Source: UBA7477 sp045602925 | GTDB lineage: Bacteria > Bacillota > Clostridia > Oscillospirales > Ruminococcaceae | Assembly: GCA_045602925.1 (NCBI GenBank) | Contig: JAZSCN010000026.1 | Location: 1-64,000, forward strand | Length of the DNA: 64,000 bases | Direction: 5' to 3' | Shown: in pieces, positions 40,740 to 49,593 of the stretch | Layout of the letters: the number at the start of each line of letters is the position of its first letter | Position numbering within the stretch: the first letter of the stretch is position 1 | Position numbers and translations under genes: made by a program | Notes under the pieces: model-generated | Database searches by the model: none | Told to the model about the DNA's origin: nothing | The model's input: only the letters and a program-made list of their open reading frames with translations

Positions 40740-41933
40740 TTATCCCAGCCTGTTTTTAAAGTCAAGGTAGTCAAAGCTTTTTATCACTTCGATGCTTCTG
40801 TCACATTTAAGAAGCAGAATATCGGGAAGCGCCATACCGTTAAAGGTGTTGTTTTTGCAAATCGAATATATCGCCATATCGCCAAAAATGAGCATATCGC
40901 CGTATTCCAGCTTTTTATTGAACGAATAGTCGCCCACAACGTCGCCTGACAAACAGGTCGGACAGCCGAGCCTATAGGTGTATGGGAGAACGCCAGGCCC
41001 ATCAGCCTTGTAAAGTGGGGGAGTATACGGCATCTCGATAACATCAGGTGTGTGACAAGCGGCACTCATATCGAGTATTGCGATGTCGGTGCTGCCGTTT
41101 TTGAAGGTATCGAGCACCCTTGTCAGAAGATAGCCTGCATTGAGTGCGTGTGCCTCGCCCGGCTCTAAGTAAACGGTAACGTCCCATTTTTGCTGTGCTT
41201 CTAAAATAAGCCTCTTTAATCGTTCTATGTCGTAGCCTTCTTTGGTTATGTGGTGACCTCCGCCCATATTAAGCCACTTTAATTTTGGCAGGATGTCAGA
41301 AAATTTTTCTTCAACTGCCAAGAGCGTTTTTTCAAGGTCAGAAGAATCCTGCTCACAAAGCGTATGAAAATGAAGTCCGTCGAGCATTTCTATAAGCTCA
41401 TCGGTCATAAGCTCATCCCACAGCGCTCTTGTGGTACCCAGCCTGCTTTTTGGCGCACATGGGTCGTATATTTCGTGTTCCTCCTGCGTTGAGCATTCGG
41501 GATTAATCCTCAGACCTATGCTTTTGCCCGAAGCCTTCGCCCTTTTGCCGAAAAGCCTAAGCTGTGTCGGAGTGTTGAACACTATGTGGTCAGCGTACTT
41601 TAAAAGCTCCTCAAATTCGTCGCTCCTGTAGCCTGCACAGAAAACGTGCACCTCTTTGCCCTGCATTTCCTCATAGCCGAGTCTTGCCTCAAAAAGTCCG
41701 CTCGCTTCTGTGCCGTTTATATACTGAGAAAGAAGAGGGTACAGAGTGAAGTTTGAAAACGCCTTTTGTGCAAGCAGTATCCTGCAGCCTGTGTCGTCGC
41801 AGACACTCTTTAGTATCTCGCCGTTTGTGATAAGAGCCTTTTCGTCTATCACATAGCAGGGCGTTTTAACGTCAGAAAAAAGCCTGTCTGTGTCACAGCC
41901 CTCTATGTGTAAGAATGCATTGTTACCTGCCAT
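40740..41933 (-). CDS. nspC: Carboxynorspermidine/carboxyspermidine decarboxylase
   Basis: A 397-residue PLP enzyme of the alanine-racemase-fold decarboxylases that turns carboxyspermidine into spermidine. The PLP Lys is in LLAQKAFSNF (about residue 53), the glycine-rich loop is in LNMGGGHHITKEGYD, and EPGEAHALNAGYLLT is the conserved Glu-Pro-Gly motif. It is related to but distinct from LysA and ornithine decarboxylases. It begins one base after the preceding dehydrogenase stop and completes the non-SAM route to spermidine. Confidence 0.92.
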   Translation of the reverse strand: MAGNNAFLHIEGCDTDRLFSDVKTPCYVIDEKALITNGEILKSVCDDTGCRILLAQKAFSNFTLYPLLSQYINGTEASGLFEARLGYEEMQGKEVHVFCAGYRSDEFEELLKYADHIVFNTPTQLRLFGKRAKASGKSIGLRINPECSTQEEHEIYDPCAPKSRLGTTRALWDELMTDELIEMLDGLHFHTLCEQDSSDLEKTLLAVEEKFSDILPKLKWLNMGGGHHITKEGYDIERLKRLILEAQQKWDVTVYLEPGEAHALNAGYLLTRVLDTFKNGSTDIAILDMSAACHTPDVIEMPYTPPLYKADGPGVLPYTYRLGCPTCLSGDVVGDYSFNKKLEYGDMLIFGDMAIYSICKNNTFNGMALPDILLLKCDRSIEVIKSFDYLDFKNRLG

Positions 41934-43193
41934 TTAGTCCACCAGAACAGGCTCAAAGCTTTCCTTGTGAGGAAGTCCGTATTTGCAGAGTGCCTCAAGG
42001 AACGGGTCAGGATTCATCTCCTCAACGGTATATACGCCCGCCTTGCTCCACTGTCCTGTAAGCATCATCATAGCACCGCACATTGCAGGAACGCCTGTTG
42101 TATAGCTGATAGCCTGGCTTTCAACCTCCTTGTAGCACTCCTCATGGTCGCACACGTTGTAGATGTAGTAGTTCTTTTTCTCTCCGTTTTTCTCGCCTGT
42201 GAAGATACAGCCGATGTTTGTCTTTCCCTTCGTTCTCGGGCCAAGGCTTGCAGGGTCGGGGAGAAGCTCTTTTAAAAACTTTATAGGAACAATCTCTCTG
42301 CCCTCGAACATTACAGGGGTTGTAGAAAGCATGCCAACATTCTGAAGGCAGTTCATATGTGTAAGATAACTCTGTCCAAAGGTCATAAAGAAGCGGATTC
42401 TCTTTACCTCCGGGATGTTTACAGCGAGAGATTCTATTTCCTCGTGGTGAAGAAGATACATATCCTTCATACCAACCTCGTCAAAGCTGTACTCTCTCTT
42501 TATGCTCATAGCAGGTATCTCTACCCACTTTCCGTTTTCGATGTAGCTTCCGGGTGCAGAAACCTCACGCAGATTTACCTCAGGGTTAAAGTTTGTTGCA
42601 AACGGATAGCCGTGGTCGCCACCATTGCAGTCTAAAATGTCGATAGTGTCTATGCTGTCGAAGTGGTGCTTTTTAGCATAAGCGCAGTAAGCCTGCGTAA
42701 CACCAGGGTCAAAGCCACAGCCGAGCAGAGCCATAAGACCTGCCTTTTCAAACTTCTCCTTATATGCCCACTGCCAGCTGTAATCAAAGTATGCAGAAAA
42801 TCCCTTTTCCTCACAGCGCTTTTCATAGATTTCACGCCACTTCGGGTCGTCGGTATCCTCTGGCTCGTAGTTTGCAGTATCCATATAATTTACCTTGCAG
42901 ATAAGACAAGCATCCATAATTGTTAAGTCCTGGTATGGAAGTGCAATATTCATAACAAGGTCAGGCTTGTAGGAATTTATAAGCGCAACAAGCTCGTCAA
43001 CGCTGTCTGCGTTAACCTGTGCTGTTGTGATTTTAGTGTCTGTCTTTCCCTCGAGCTTTTTAGCCAGCTCGTCGCATTTTGATTTTGTTCTGCTTGCGAT
43101 ACAAAGCTCTGTGAAAACCTCGCTTGCCTGACAGCATTTTCTTATAGCGACGTTTGCAACGCCACCACATCCTATAACAAGTACTCTGCTCAT
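41934..43193 (-). CDS. Carboxynorspermidine/carboxyspermidine dehydrogenase
   Basis: A 419-residue member of the saccharopine dehydrogenase family, here the carboxyspermidine dehydrogenase (CASDH) type. It condenses putrescine or diaminopropane with aspartate semialdehyde and reduces the imine using NAD(P)H. The Rossmann motif VLVIGCGGVANVAI is at the N-terminus, and the family block FSAYFDYSWQWAYKEKFE with GCGFDPGVTQAY follows. The gene neighbourhood (nspC next, agmatinase before) decides against lysine saccharopine dehydrogenase. Start at the ATG 43193, with AAGGAG upstream. It relies on aspartate semialdehyde, which links it to the hom pathway. Confidence 0.92.
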   Translation of the reverse strand: MSRVLVIGCGGVANVAIRKCCQASEVFTELCIASRTKSKCDELAKKLEGKTDTKITTAQVNADSVDELVALINSYKPDLVMNIALPYQDLTIMDACLICKVNYMDTANYEPEDTDDPKWREIYEKRCEEKGFSAYFDYSWQWAYKEKFEKAGLMALLGCGFDPGVTQAYCAYAKKHHFDSIDTIDILDCNGGDHGYPFATNFNPEVNLREVSAPGSYIENGKWVEIPAMSIKREYSFDEVGMKDMYLLHHEEIESLAVNIPEVKRIRFFMTFGQSYLTHMNCLQNVGMLSTTPVMFEGREIVPIKFLKELLPDPASLGPRTKGKTNIGCIFTGEKNGEKKNYYIYNVCDHEECYKEVESQAISYTTGVPAMCGAMMMLTGQWSKAGVYTVEEMNPDPFLEALCKYGLPHKESFEPVLVD

Positions 43194-43197
43194 AATT

Positions 43198-44064
43198 TTA
43201 TTCTCCTTTTCCATTAAGCTCAATAGCCAGCAAAAGCTCTCTTAAAAGCTTGCAGGCTGTCGTAGTCGAATTTCCCGAAGGGTCAAGAGTTGGCGCAAGC
43301 TCGTTTATGTCAGCACCCACGATGTTGAGCTTCGACAGGCTGTGAATTGCCCCGATAAGCTCACTTGTTGTAATACCGCCTGCCTCTGCCGTTCCTGTGC
43401 CTGCCATAAAGGCAGGGTCAAGGCAGTCAAGGTCGATTGTAAGATATATAGGTGTGTCGCCGAGTGCGTCGATTGTTTCAAGAAGTCCATCAAGCGAGAA
43501 TTTGTGCATATCGGTATGCTCGCTTGCGAACTTAAACTCATCTCTGTCGCCGCTTCTAATGCAAAACTGATGAATCTTGCCATCGCCCAAAAGTTCGTGA
43601 CAACGCCTCATAACACAGGCATGACTAAGCTTGCATCCGAGATAATCATCTCTTAAATCTGCGTGAGCGTCAAGGTGAATTATCGAGAGATTGGGGTGTT
43701 TCTTAAATACAGCCCTTACAGCACCGAGTGTAACAAGATGCTCTCCACCTAGCATTAAAGGAAGTTTTTTATCATCTAAAATTATTCTTGTTCTTTCCTC
43801 GATATCTTCAAGTACCTTTTTTGTATCCCCAAAGCAAAGCTCTAAATCGCCACTGTCGAATATGTCATAGTCGCAAAGGTCTGCGTCAAGATATGGGCTG
43901 TAGGTTTCTATCGCAAAGCTCTCGTGCCTCATTGCCGAAGAGCCACCTCTTGTGCCTGCTCGGTAGCTTGTCGTGGAATCAAACGGTGCGCCGAAAATTA
44001 CAATATCAGCGTCACTGTATTCGCTTTCACAGCCGATAAACGTTTCAATATTCTTCTTAAGCAT
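43198..44064 (-). CDS. speB: Agmatinase
   Basis: A 288-residue ureohydrolase that splits agmatine into putrescine and urea. The binuclear manganese site is intact: GGEHLVTLGA, HLDAHADLRDDY, and DLDCLDPAFMAGTGTAE. The GTGTAE variant and the neighbouring arginine decarboxylase favour agmatine over arginine or formiminoglutamate. The start codon overlaps the speE stop by one base. It provides putrescine for the carboxyspermidine dehydrogenase encoded next. Confidence 0.94.
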   Translation of the reverse strand: MLKKNIETFIGCESEYSDADIVIFGAPFDSTTSYRAGTRGGSSAMRHESFAIETYSPYLDADLCDYDIFDSGDLELCFGDTKKVLEDIEERTRIILDDKKLPLMLGGEHLVTLGAVRAVFKKHPNLSIIHLDAHADLRDDYLGCKLSHACVMRRCHELLGDGKIHQFCIRSGDRDEFKFASEHTDMHKFSLDGLLETIDALGDTPIYLTIDLDCLDPAFMAGTGTAEAGGITTSELIGAIHSLSKLNIVGADINELAPTLDPSGNSTTTACKLLRELLLAIELNGKGE

Positions 44065-44915
44065 TATTCAACCTCCTCAAGCATTCTCTCTAAAAAGGCA
44101 GGTAGGTAAAATGCCCCCTTGTGAAGCCTTGTGGTGTAGTATTTTGTGGGAAGCTTTAGGCTGTTCCACCTTGATGAATCGAGGTCGTCGATAGGGTGGT
44201 ACTTCTTGCTTGCAAAGCCAAAAAGCCAGTATCCTGCTGCATATGTAGGGATGTGCGCCTGGTACACTCGGCTTATAGGGAAGCAGTTTACTATTCTCAT
44301 GTGGCTTCGCTTCATAGCCTCTGCATCCTGAGCGTAGAAGGGTGAGCCCTGCTGGTTCACCATAATTCCGTCAGACCTCAAAGCGTTGTAGCAGTTGCCG
44401 TAAAACTCTCTTGTGAAAAGTCCTTCGGAAGGCCCGAACGGGTCAGTCGAGTCAACAATAATAAGGTCGTACTTGTTCTCGCAGCGTCTTATGAATTTGA
44501 GCCCGTTTTCAAAGTAAACACGCACTCTCATATCGTCAACACCGTTAGCATTGTTAGGAAGAAACTTTCTGCATGCATTTAAAACCTCAGGGTCCATTTC
44601 AACGAGGTCAATATGCTCGATAGTGTCGTAGCGTATAAGCTCCTTTACAACCCCTCCGTCGCCTGCACCGATAACGAGAACATCCTTGATGTTTGGGTGA
44701 ACAGCCATAGGAACGTGTGTTATCATTTCGTCATATATAAATTCGTCACGCTCTGTAAGCATTACGTTTCCGTCAAGAGTCAGCACCCTGCCGTATTCTG
44801 ATGTGTCAAAGATGTCGATTCGCTGAAACTCGCTTCTTGTGGTAAAAAGATGCTCCTTTACACGAATGCTGTGCTTTACGTCAGGTGTGTGAAATTCATC
44901 AAACCAAAACTCCAT
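44064..44915 (-). CDS. speE: Spermidine synthase-like aminopropyltransferase
   Basis: A 283-residue aminopropyltransferase that transfers the aminopropyl group of decarboxylated SAM to putrescine or a related acceptor. The N-terminal strand domain (EFWFDEFHTPDVKHSIRV) and the SAM-binding core (VIGAGDGGVVKELIRY, DLVEMDPEVLNACR) are present, and the catalytic Asp is in IIVDSTDPFGPSEGL. No SAM decarboxylase gene (speD) is in this operon, so the donor must come from elsewhere, or the enzyme has another acceptor such as agmatine. Length is normal. Confidence 0.92.
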   Translation of the reverse strand: MEFWFDEFHTPDVKHSIRVKEHLFTTRSEFQRIDIFDTSEYGRVLTLDGNVMLTERDEFIYDEMITHVPMAVHPNIKDVLVIGAGDGGVVKELIRYDTIEHIDLVEMDPEVLNACRKFLPNNANGVDDMRVRVYFENGLKFIRRCENKYDLIIVDSTDPFGPSEGLFTREFYGNCYNALRSDGIMVNQQGSPFYAQDAEAMKRSHMRIVNCFPISRVYQAHIPTYAAGYWLFGFASKKYHPIDDLDSSRWNSLKLPTKYYTTRLHKGAFYLPAFLERMLEEVE

Positions 44916-44926
44916 TATTTTTCTCC

Positions 44927-46366
44927 TTATTTCAAAACATTAAGCCTTAGAATATCTGCGTCCTCAGGGCCTGTCATATTACAGCCCTTTGCCTTGGCGT
45001 ATTCTATATAGCGAAGAATCTCCCTCGTGATTTTTTCACCAGGTGCAAGTATAGGTATTCCCGGAGGGTAGCACATAACAAATTCGCTGCAAATTCTGCC
45101 CTCGGTTTCTTCGATAGGAAGGCTCTCCTTTTCTGAGTAAAACGCCTCCTGCGGAGTTGCGACAACCTGTGGCTCGATGTATTCCTGAGTCATAAGTCCC
45201 GAGCCGTCTGTGTGGTAGCGTCTGTTTATGTCAGAGAGTGCACTAACAAGTCTTTCGACCTCCTGCGCTCTGTCACCGATTGAGAGGTATGCAAGAATGT
45301 TGCCCAAATCACCGAACTCAATCTGTATGTCGTACTCGTCTCTTAAAATGTCGTAAACTTCGATTCCGGCAAGCCCGATATCGAGAGTGTGAACAGAGAG
45401 CTTTGTTGTGTCAAAATCGAATACCGAGTTGCCGTTTATAAGCTCCCTGCCAAAGGCGTAGTAGCCACCCGACTCGTTTATCTCGCTTCTTGCGTAGTCA
45501 GCCATCTTAGAAACCTGCCTGAAAATCTCCTTGCCTCGAAGTGCGAGGTTTCTCCTTGAAATATCAAGGCTTGACATAAGCAGGTAGCTTCCCGAGGTGG
45601 TCTGTGTCAGGTTTATGATCTGCCTAACTCTGCCCTCCGAAACACCTTTTCCTACGAGAAGTAGACTTGATTGAGTGAGGCTTCCACCGCTTTTGTGCAT
45701 AGAAACCGCCGCCATATCCGCACCTGCCGCCATAGCCGAAACGGGAAGTCCCTCACCGAAATAAAGATGTGTTCCGTGAGCCTCATCCGCAAGACAGAGC
45801 ATACCTGCCTTGTGTGCCATCTGAGCAATTGCCCTTATGTCAGAGCATATTCCGTAGTAGGTCGGGTTGTTTACAAGAACCGCAACAGCGTCCGGGTTCT
45901 CGTCGATTGCCTTCTGAACCTGCTCACGCTTCATACCAAGCGATATTCCCAGCCTTGAGTCAACCTCGGGGTTTACATAAACGGGAACTGCTCCGCAAAG
46001 CACAAGTGCGTTGATTACACTTCTGTGTACATTTCGGGGAAGAATAATCTTGTCGCCACGCTTACAGGCGGACAGAATCATACTCTGAACAGAGCCTGTT
46101 GTTCCGCTGACCATAAGGAATGCGTGTGCCGCTCCGAACGCCTCAGCAGCAAGCATCTCCGCTTCTCTTATCACTGAAATAGGGTGGCACAGGTTGTCAA
46201 GCGGCTTCATGCTGTTTACATCAACCTCGACGCATTGCTTGCCAAGAAACTCGCACAGCTCAGGGTTGCCCTTACCGTGCTTGTGGCCGGGCACATCAAA
46301 GGGAACTACTCTCATTTTTCTGAAACGCTCAAGCGCTTCGTGTATAGGGGCTCTTGTCTGGTCCAT
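44927..46366 (-). CDS. speA: Arginine decarboxylase (Orn/Lys/Arg decarboxylase family)
   Basis: A 479-residue PLP enzyme of the aspartate-aminotransferase-fold amino acid decarboxylases, short Bacillus SpeA type. The Lys that binds PLP is in VSMHKSGGSLTQ, with ADEAHGTHL upstream and the N-terminal DVPGHKHGKGNPEL motif. The neighbouring agmatinase makes arginine the likely substrate, giving agmatine. It is the first gene of the polyamine operon and has AAGGAG upstream of the ATG. The gene sits directly after a leader with an intrinsic terminator, so its expression is probably attenuated. Confidence 0.92.
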   Translation of the reverse strand: MDQTRAPIHEALERFRKMRVVPFDVPGHKHGKGNPELCEFLGKQCVEVDVNSMKPLDNLCHPISVIREAEMLAAEAFGAAHAFLMVSGTTGSVQSMILSACKRGDKIILPRNVHRSVINALVLCGAVPVYVNPEVDSRLGISLGMKREQVQKAIDENPDAVAVLVNNPTYYGICSDIRAIAQMAHKAGMLCLADEAHGTHLYFGEGLPVSAMAAGADMAAVSMHKSGGSLTQSSLLLVGKGVSEGRVRQIINLTQTTSGSYLLMSSLDISRRNLALRGKEIFRQVSKMADYARSEINESGGYYAFGRELINGNSVFDFDTTKLSVHTLDIGLAGIEVYDILRDEYDIQIEFGDLGNILAYLSIGDRAQEVERLVSALSDINRRYHTDGSGLMTQEYIEPQVVATPQEAFYSEKESLPIEETEGRICSEFVMCYPPGIPILAPGEKITREILRYIEYAKAKGCNMTGPEDADILRLNVLK

Positions 46367-46727
46367 AAATAATACTCCTTAAAATAAAAAAAGCACAAGG
46401 CTGCTTCTTTACAGCTTGTGCTTTGACAAAAACAAAAATACCGATAGAGGACAAAGCGTCCCATCGAACGAATTTGTAAAGTATAAGGGCATACAGAGTC
46501 TATATAGCAAATCACTTTTACTACTCTTATTGACCGTTTCACAAGTCTGCACAGAAGTGCAATTTCGGTTATGAAGTAACCAACTTATAAAATTTGAGCT
46601 TCAAACTCAATCAATAAGGCGAAAACCGCCGTCGGCAGTGGACCCGGCTGTCCGTATGGCCTCGACCCTCAGAGGGTGGTCCGAAAATGTTGCTTTGAAA
46701 AGACTCTGAAAACCGCATCTTTTCATG
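46367..46727 (-). promoter_or_regulatory. Structured speA leader RNA (candidate riboswitch/attenuator)
   Basis: A ~360-nt untranslated stretch lies between a strong promoter and speA. Near its 5' end GGACC (46678-46682) can pair with GGTCC (46640-46644), enclosing hairpin ACCCT/AGGGT (46665-46677) and a GGC/GCC stem, a compact three-way form. Further hairpins lie at 46628-46636, 46567-46581, 46549-46560 and 46442-46466, then a terminator. I recognise no known riboswitch class; no T-box sequence is on this strand. Ligand control by a polyamine, arginine or agmatine is an inference from gene content. Confidence 0.6.
46381..46424 (-). terminator. Intrinsic terminator in the speA leader
   Basis: Minus-strand stem AAAGCACAAG-CTG (46412-46424 side) with CAG-CTTGTGCTTT (46390-46403 side) followed by seven T residues, ending about 15 nt before the speA ATG. 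Confidence 0.88.
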
Positions 46728-46733
46728 TTTTGC

Positions 46734-46763
46734 ATTATATCATAAGGATTATCATATTGTCAA
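46734..46763 (-). promoter_or_regulatory. Promoter of polyamine operon
   Basis: Minus strand: perfect TTGACA (46758-46763), 18-bp spacer, TATAAT (46734-46739). Confidence 0.8.
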
Positions 46764-46843
46764 GTGATTTAAAGTATTTTCGCTTTATTTTGTTAATGTG
46801 ATAAAATCCGTTTTCCGCATAAGCTGTTTTTATGACAAATCTG

Positions 46844-46874
46844 CAAAAAAAGCACCGCCACAAAAGGGCGGTGC
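46844..46874 (-). terminator. Terminator of BceAB-like operon
   Basis: Minus-strand GCACCGCC/GGCGGTGC hairpin (46852-46859 and 46867-46874) followed by seven T residues. Confidence 0.9.
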
Positions 46875-46884
46875 CAAGGTGCTG

Positions 46885-49593
46885 TTACAGGTTTTCGTTT
46901 TTGAGTGCGTCTATGGTATTATCCTTTTTGATTTTATGCACAGCATACATCATTGTTGCGAACACGACAGCAAACACGCTGAAGGATGCGATAACCATAG
47001 CTGATACAGGTAAGGAGAATTCAAATACAACTCCCATCGCAAAGGTCTTGTAAATAATATATGACATACCTGTAGCTGCAGGAAGACCGAGTGCGAGCGA
47101 CTTTACGCCATAGAGGATACACTCATAGCACATCATTTTGTTGAAGTCCCCGGAGGTCATTCCGACAGACCTGAGCATTGCAAACTCCTTGCGTCTGAGA
47201 GCGACGTTTGTTGAGATTGTATTGAATACATTTGCAATTGCAATAAGTGAAATAAGCACGATAAAGCTATATGCCAAAACCTCGGTTATATTAACCGCTG
47301 ACTTTACAGACTGCTCCGTGCCGGCATAGTTGAAAAGTCCGTCGGTTGAGTAGTTTTCGGCGTCGATAAGCTCTAAAAGTGCAGCATTTGCTTCATTGGG
47401 GTTGTCGGCTTTGATTGCGTATTCGGCAGACAGGAAGGCGGGCTCTTCAACCAGCACGATATCCATAAGGCTCTGAGGATATATAAATACGGCTCCGATG
47501 CTGAGATTATCCAGAAAGTACGGAACTTCATCAATTATCGCTCCGCCACTGAGGGTAGCGGTTCTGAAGAGTGCTTCTTCCGGTATTGTTATAAACGAGC
47601 CGGGTCCGTAGGTGCCGGGGAGGGTGTAGTATGTCTCTCCGTTTTCGAGGTATTCTTCGACATAGTAGTAATCGTTGTAGTTAATGCCCTCGAAGTATCT
47701 CTGGAAGGTGATAGTTACAGACGGCTCCTGAGAACTGAATATGTTGCCTGTGACGTATTTGTCGTCAGAATAAGAGTATCCGACATAGGTGTCATATACT
47801 ACCGCAAGCGGATTGCCGGGGTCCATGAACTTTTCCTTTGAAAGCCCGTTTTCTTTAAGCAGCTTTAGGTACTCTTCGTCGTTTACAAAGAGTGCAAGTG
47901 TCTGAGTACTGGCGGTATCTGTTTCATAGTCATAGCTCATATCCATCTTTGAATATTCAATCCAGCTATCAGAAAGCTCGCTTGCCTCGGGATGTGACTC
48001 TGTGTAGATAGTGAGCTTCAGAGCTACCTTATCAACTTCGCTCAGGGCATCTATCTTTGAGTGCAGATCAAGTGCTGCTTCTCTGTCGTTGTCGAGCTTT
48101 ACATCGTAGTATATTATATCGCAGTTGTAGGTGCCGATAATGTCGTCAATAGCGGCTGTGAGCAGCTGGCAGAAGTATGAAGCGGAAACAAACAGCACAA
48201 TGCTCATAAACAGGCTGACAACTGTCGCACGGTACTTTTTGCGGTTTCGCTTGTAATACTTTGATGCAAGCACTCCCGCAAGTCCGAACAGCTTGTATGT
48301 AAGCTTAGAGGTTCTTATCCTTTTTTTCTTGATTTCCTTAGTCTGCTTTATAGCTTCGATTGCAGTAACCTTTGTAGCACGCCTTGACGGAATCCATGCG
48401 GATATGAACACCGTCACAAGTGAAACAACAACCGCCGTGAGTATTGAAAACGGCGAAACGCACAGTCTTAGCTCTACTTCTGTTATAACGTCAGAAAGCT
48501 CTGAAAGCTTGTTTGAAAGGATGTTAAGGGCGATTCCTATTCCGCCTACACCCAGGAGAATGCCTATCGGGATACCTATAAGGCTGATGACCAGTGCTTC
48601 AAAGCGTACGCTTCTTTGTATCTGTCTCTTTGTCGCTCCGACAGAGGAGAGCAGACCGAACTGCTTTGTCCTCTCTGAAACTGATATTGAGAATGCGTTG
48701 TAGATAAGTGCGACAGAACCGAGAACAATAAGCCCGATTATGATTCCGAGCAGTCCGTAATATACAATAAGAAAGCTCTCGTGCCTTGATATGCCCATGA
48801 ACATAAGCACTTCGCTGTTAGGGTTCATAATGAAATCGTCTGTGCTTTCAATATAGTCATAGGTTGCCATCGGGTCCTTGAATTTTACGTAGGCGTCGTA
48901 GATTGCGTTTTCGTTATATTCCTCAGAGGGTGCGGTAATTACCGTAAAGCCGGGGGCAAAGTAGTCCTCAAAGCCCGGCTCGGCGAAGAACCCGACTACC
49001 GTGTAGGTCTTGGTATATTTTATTAGAATGTATTCGTCAGAAACAATCTCGTTTAAATCGTAGTCATAATCTACATAGGGGTTATTCTGGTTGAGAATAA
49101 AGCCGTCAGATTCTCTGTCGCCTATCTCAAGTGTGAGCGTGTCGCCGATTTCGTAGTCAATTCCGCCGCCGAAGGAAAGGTGCTCAGGAAGGATTATTTC
49201 ACTGCTGTCTGTCGGGTATCTTCCGTCAAGAAGGTGTATGGATACCGTTTTTGCAAACGACTCGTCAGCCTCGATTACGTAATAATACGGCTTTGTCGCA
49301 TGCTTTGAGTTTTCGGCAACTGCGTAGCCGAGAGATTTTGCGTAGTCAACGCTCTGGATTTCGTCCGAGTCAAGCAGCGTCTGAAGCTGCTGCTCGTTTA
49401 TCATTTCAGCACTCGCATGCCAATCTCCGGTATATGAAACAGTGTCACGCAGCAGGTAGTCCCTGAAGCTGTTGCCTGCGGTAGTAACCGCACAAATCAT
49501 TGCCGCAGAAAGAATCACTCCGATGATAGTAACGAGGGTTCTGGTCTTGTTGAGCCTAAGCGTCGAAAGGGTAACCCTGTTAAATATATTCAT
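46885..49593 (-). CDS. Large FtsX-like ABC permease (two FtsX domains)
   Basis: A 902-residue permease with eight predicted membrane helices. Helix 1 (about 17-40) is followed by an extracellular domain (about 41-275), three helices of FtsX domain 1 (about 278-415), helix 5 (about 455-475), a second extracellular domain (about 476-765), and three helices of domain 2. The motifs RTKQFGLLSSVGATKRQI and RRKEFAMLRSVGMTSGDF are paired coupling segments. This is the single-chain SalY/VexP-like arrangement, often linked to antimicrobial peptide sensing or export. It overlaps the ATPase gene by 4 bp. Substrate is unknown. Confidence 0.9.
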   Translation of the reverse strand: MNIFNRVTLSTLRLNKTRTLVTIIGVILSAAMICAVTTAGNSFRDYLLRDTVSYTGDWHASAEMINEQQLQTLLDSDEIQSVDYAKSLGYAVAENSKHATKPYYYVIEADESFAKTVSIHLLDGRYPTDSSEIILPEHLSFGGGIDYEIGDTLTLEIGDRESDGFILNQNNPYVDYDYDLNEIVSDEYILIKYTKTYTVVGFFAEPGFEDYFAPGFTVITAPSEEYNENAIYDAYVKFKDPMATYDYIESTDDFIMNPNSEVLMFMGISRHESFLIVYYGLLGIIIGLIVLGSVALIYNAFSISVSERTKQFGLLSSVGATKRQIQRSVRFEALVISLIGIPIGILLGVGGIGIALNILSNKLSELSDVITEVELRLCVSPFSILTAVVVSLVTVFISAWIPSRRATKVTAIEAIKQTKEIKKKRIRTSKLTYKLFGLAGVLASKYYKRNRKKYRATVVSLFMSIVLFVSASYFCQLLTAAIDDIIGTYNCDIIYYDVKLDNDREAALDLHSKIDALSEVDKVALKLTIYTESHPEASELSDSWIEYSKMDMSYDYETDTASTQTLALFVNDEEYLKLLKENGLSKEKFMDPGNPLAVVYDTYVGYSYSDDKYVTGNIFSSQEPSVTITFQRYFEGINYNDYYYVEEYLENGETYYTLPGTYGPGSFITIPEEALFRTATLSGGAIIDEVPYFLDNLSIGAVFIYPQSLMDIVLVEEPAFLSAEYAIKADNPNEANAALLELIDAENYSTDGLFNYAGTEQSVKSAVNITEVLAYSFIVLISLIAIANVFNTISTNVALRRKEFAMLRSVGMTSGDFNKMMCYECILYGVKSLALGLPAATGMSYIIYKTFAMGVVFEFSLPVSAMVIASFSVFAVVFATMMYAVHKIKKDNTIDALKNENL

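Noticed and set aside
46312..46542. Possible leader peptide ORF in the speA leader
   Set aside because: It starts with GTG without a ribosome site and runs through the terminator hairpin into the speA start; no run of regulatory Arg codons.
46669..46681. T-box-like AGAGGGTGGTCCG string on the plus strand
   Set aside because: It lies opposite to the operon direction; no plus-strand gene follows and no specifier stem or terminator was found.
47138..48703. Plus-strand ORFs opposite the large permease
   Set aside because: The permease frame is continuous for 902 residues with clear membrane and coupling motifs; the opposite frames lack any.
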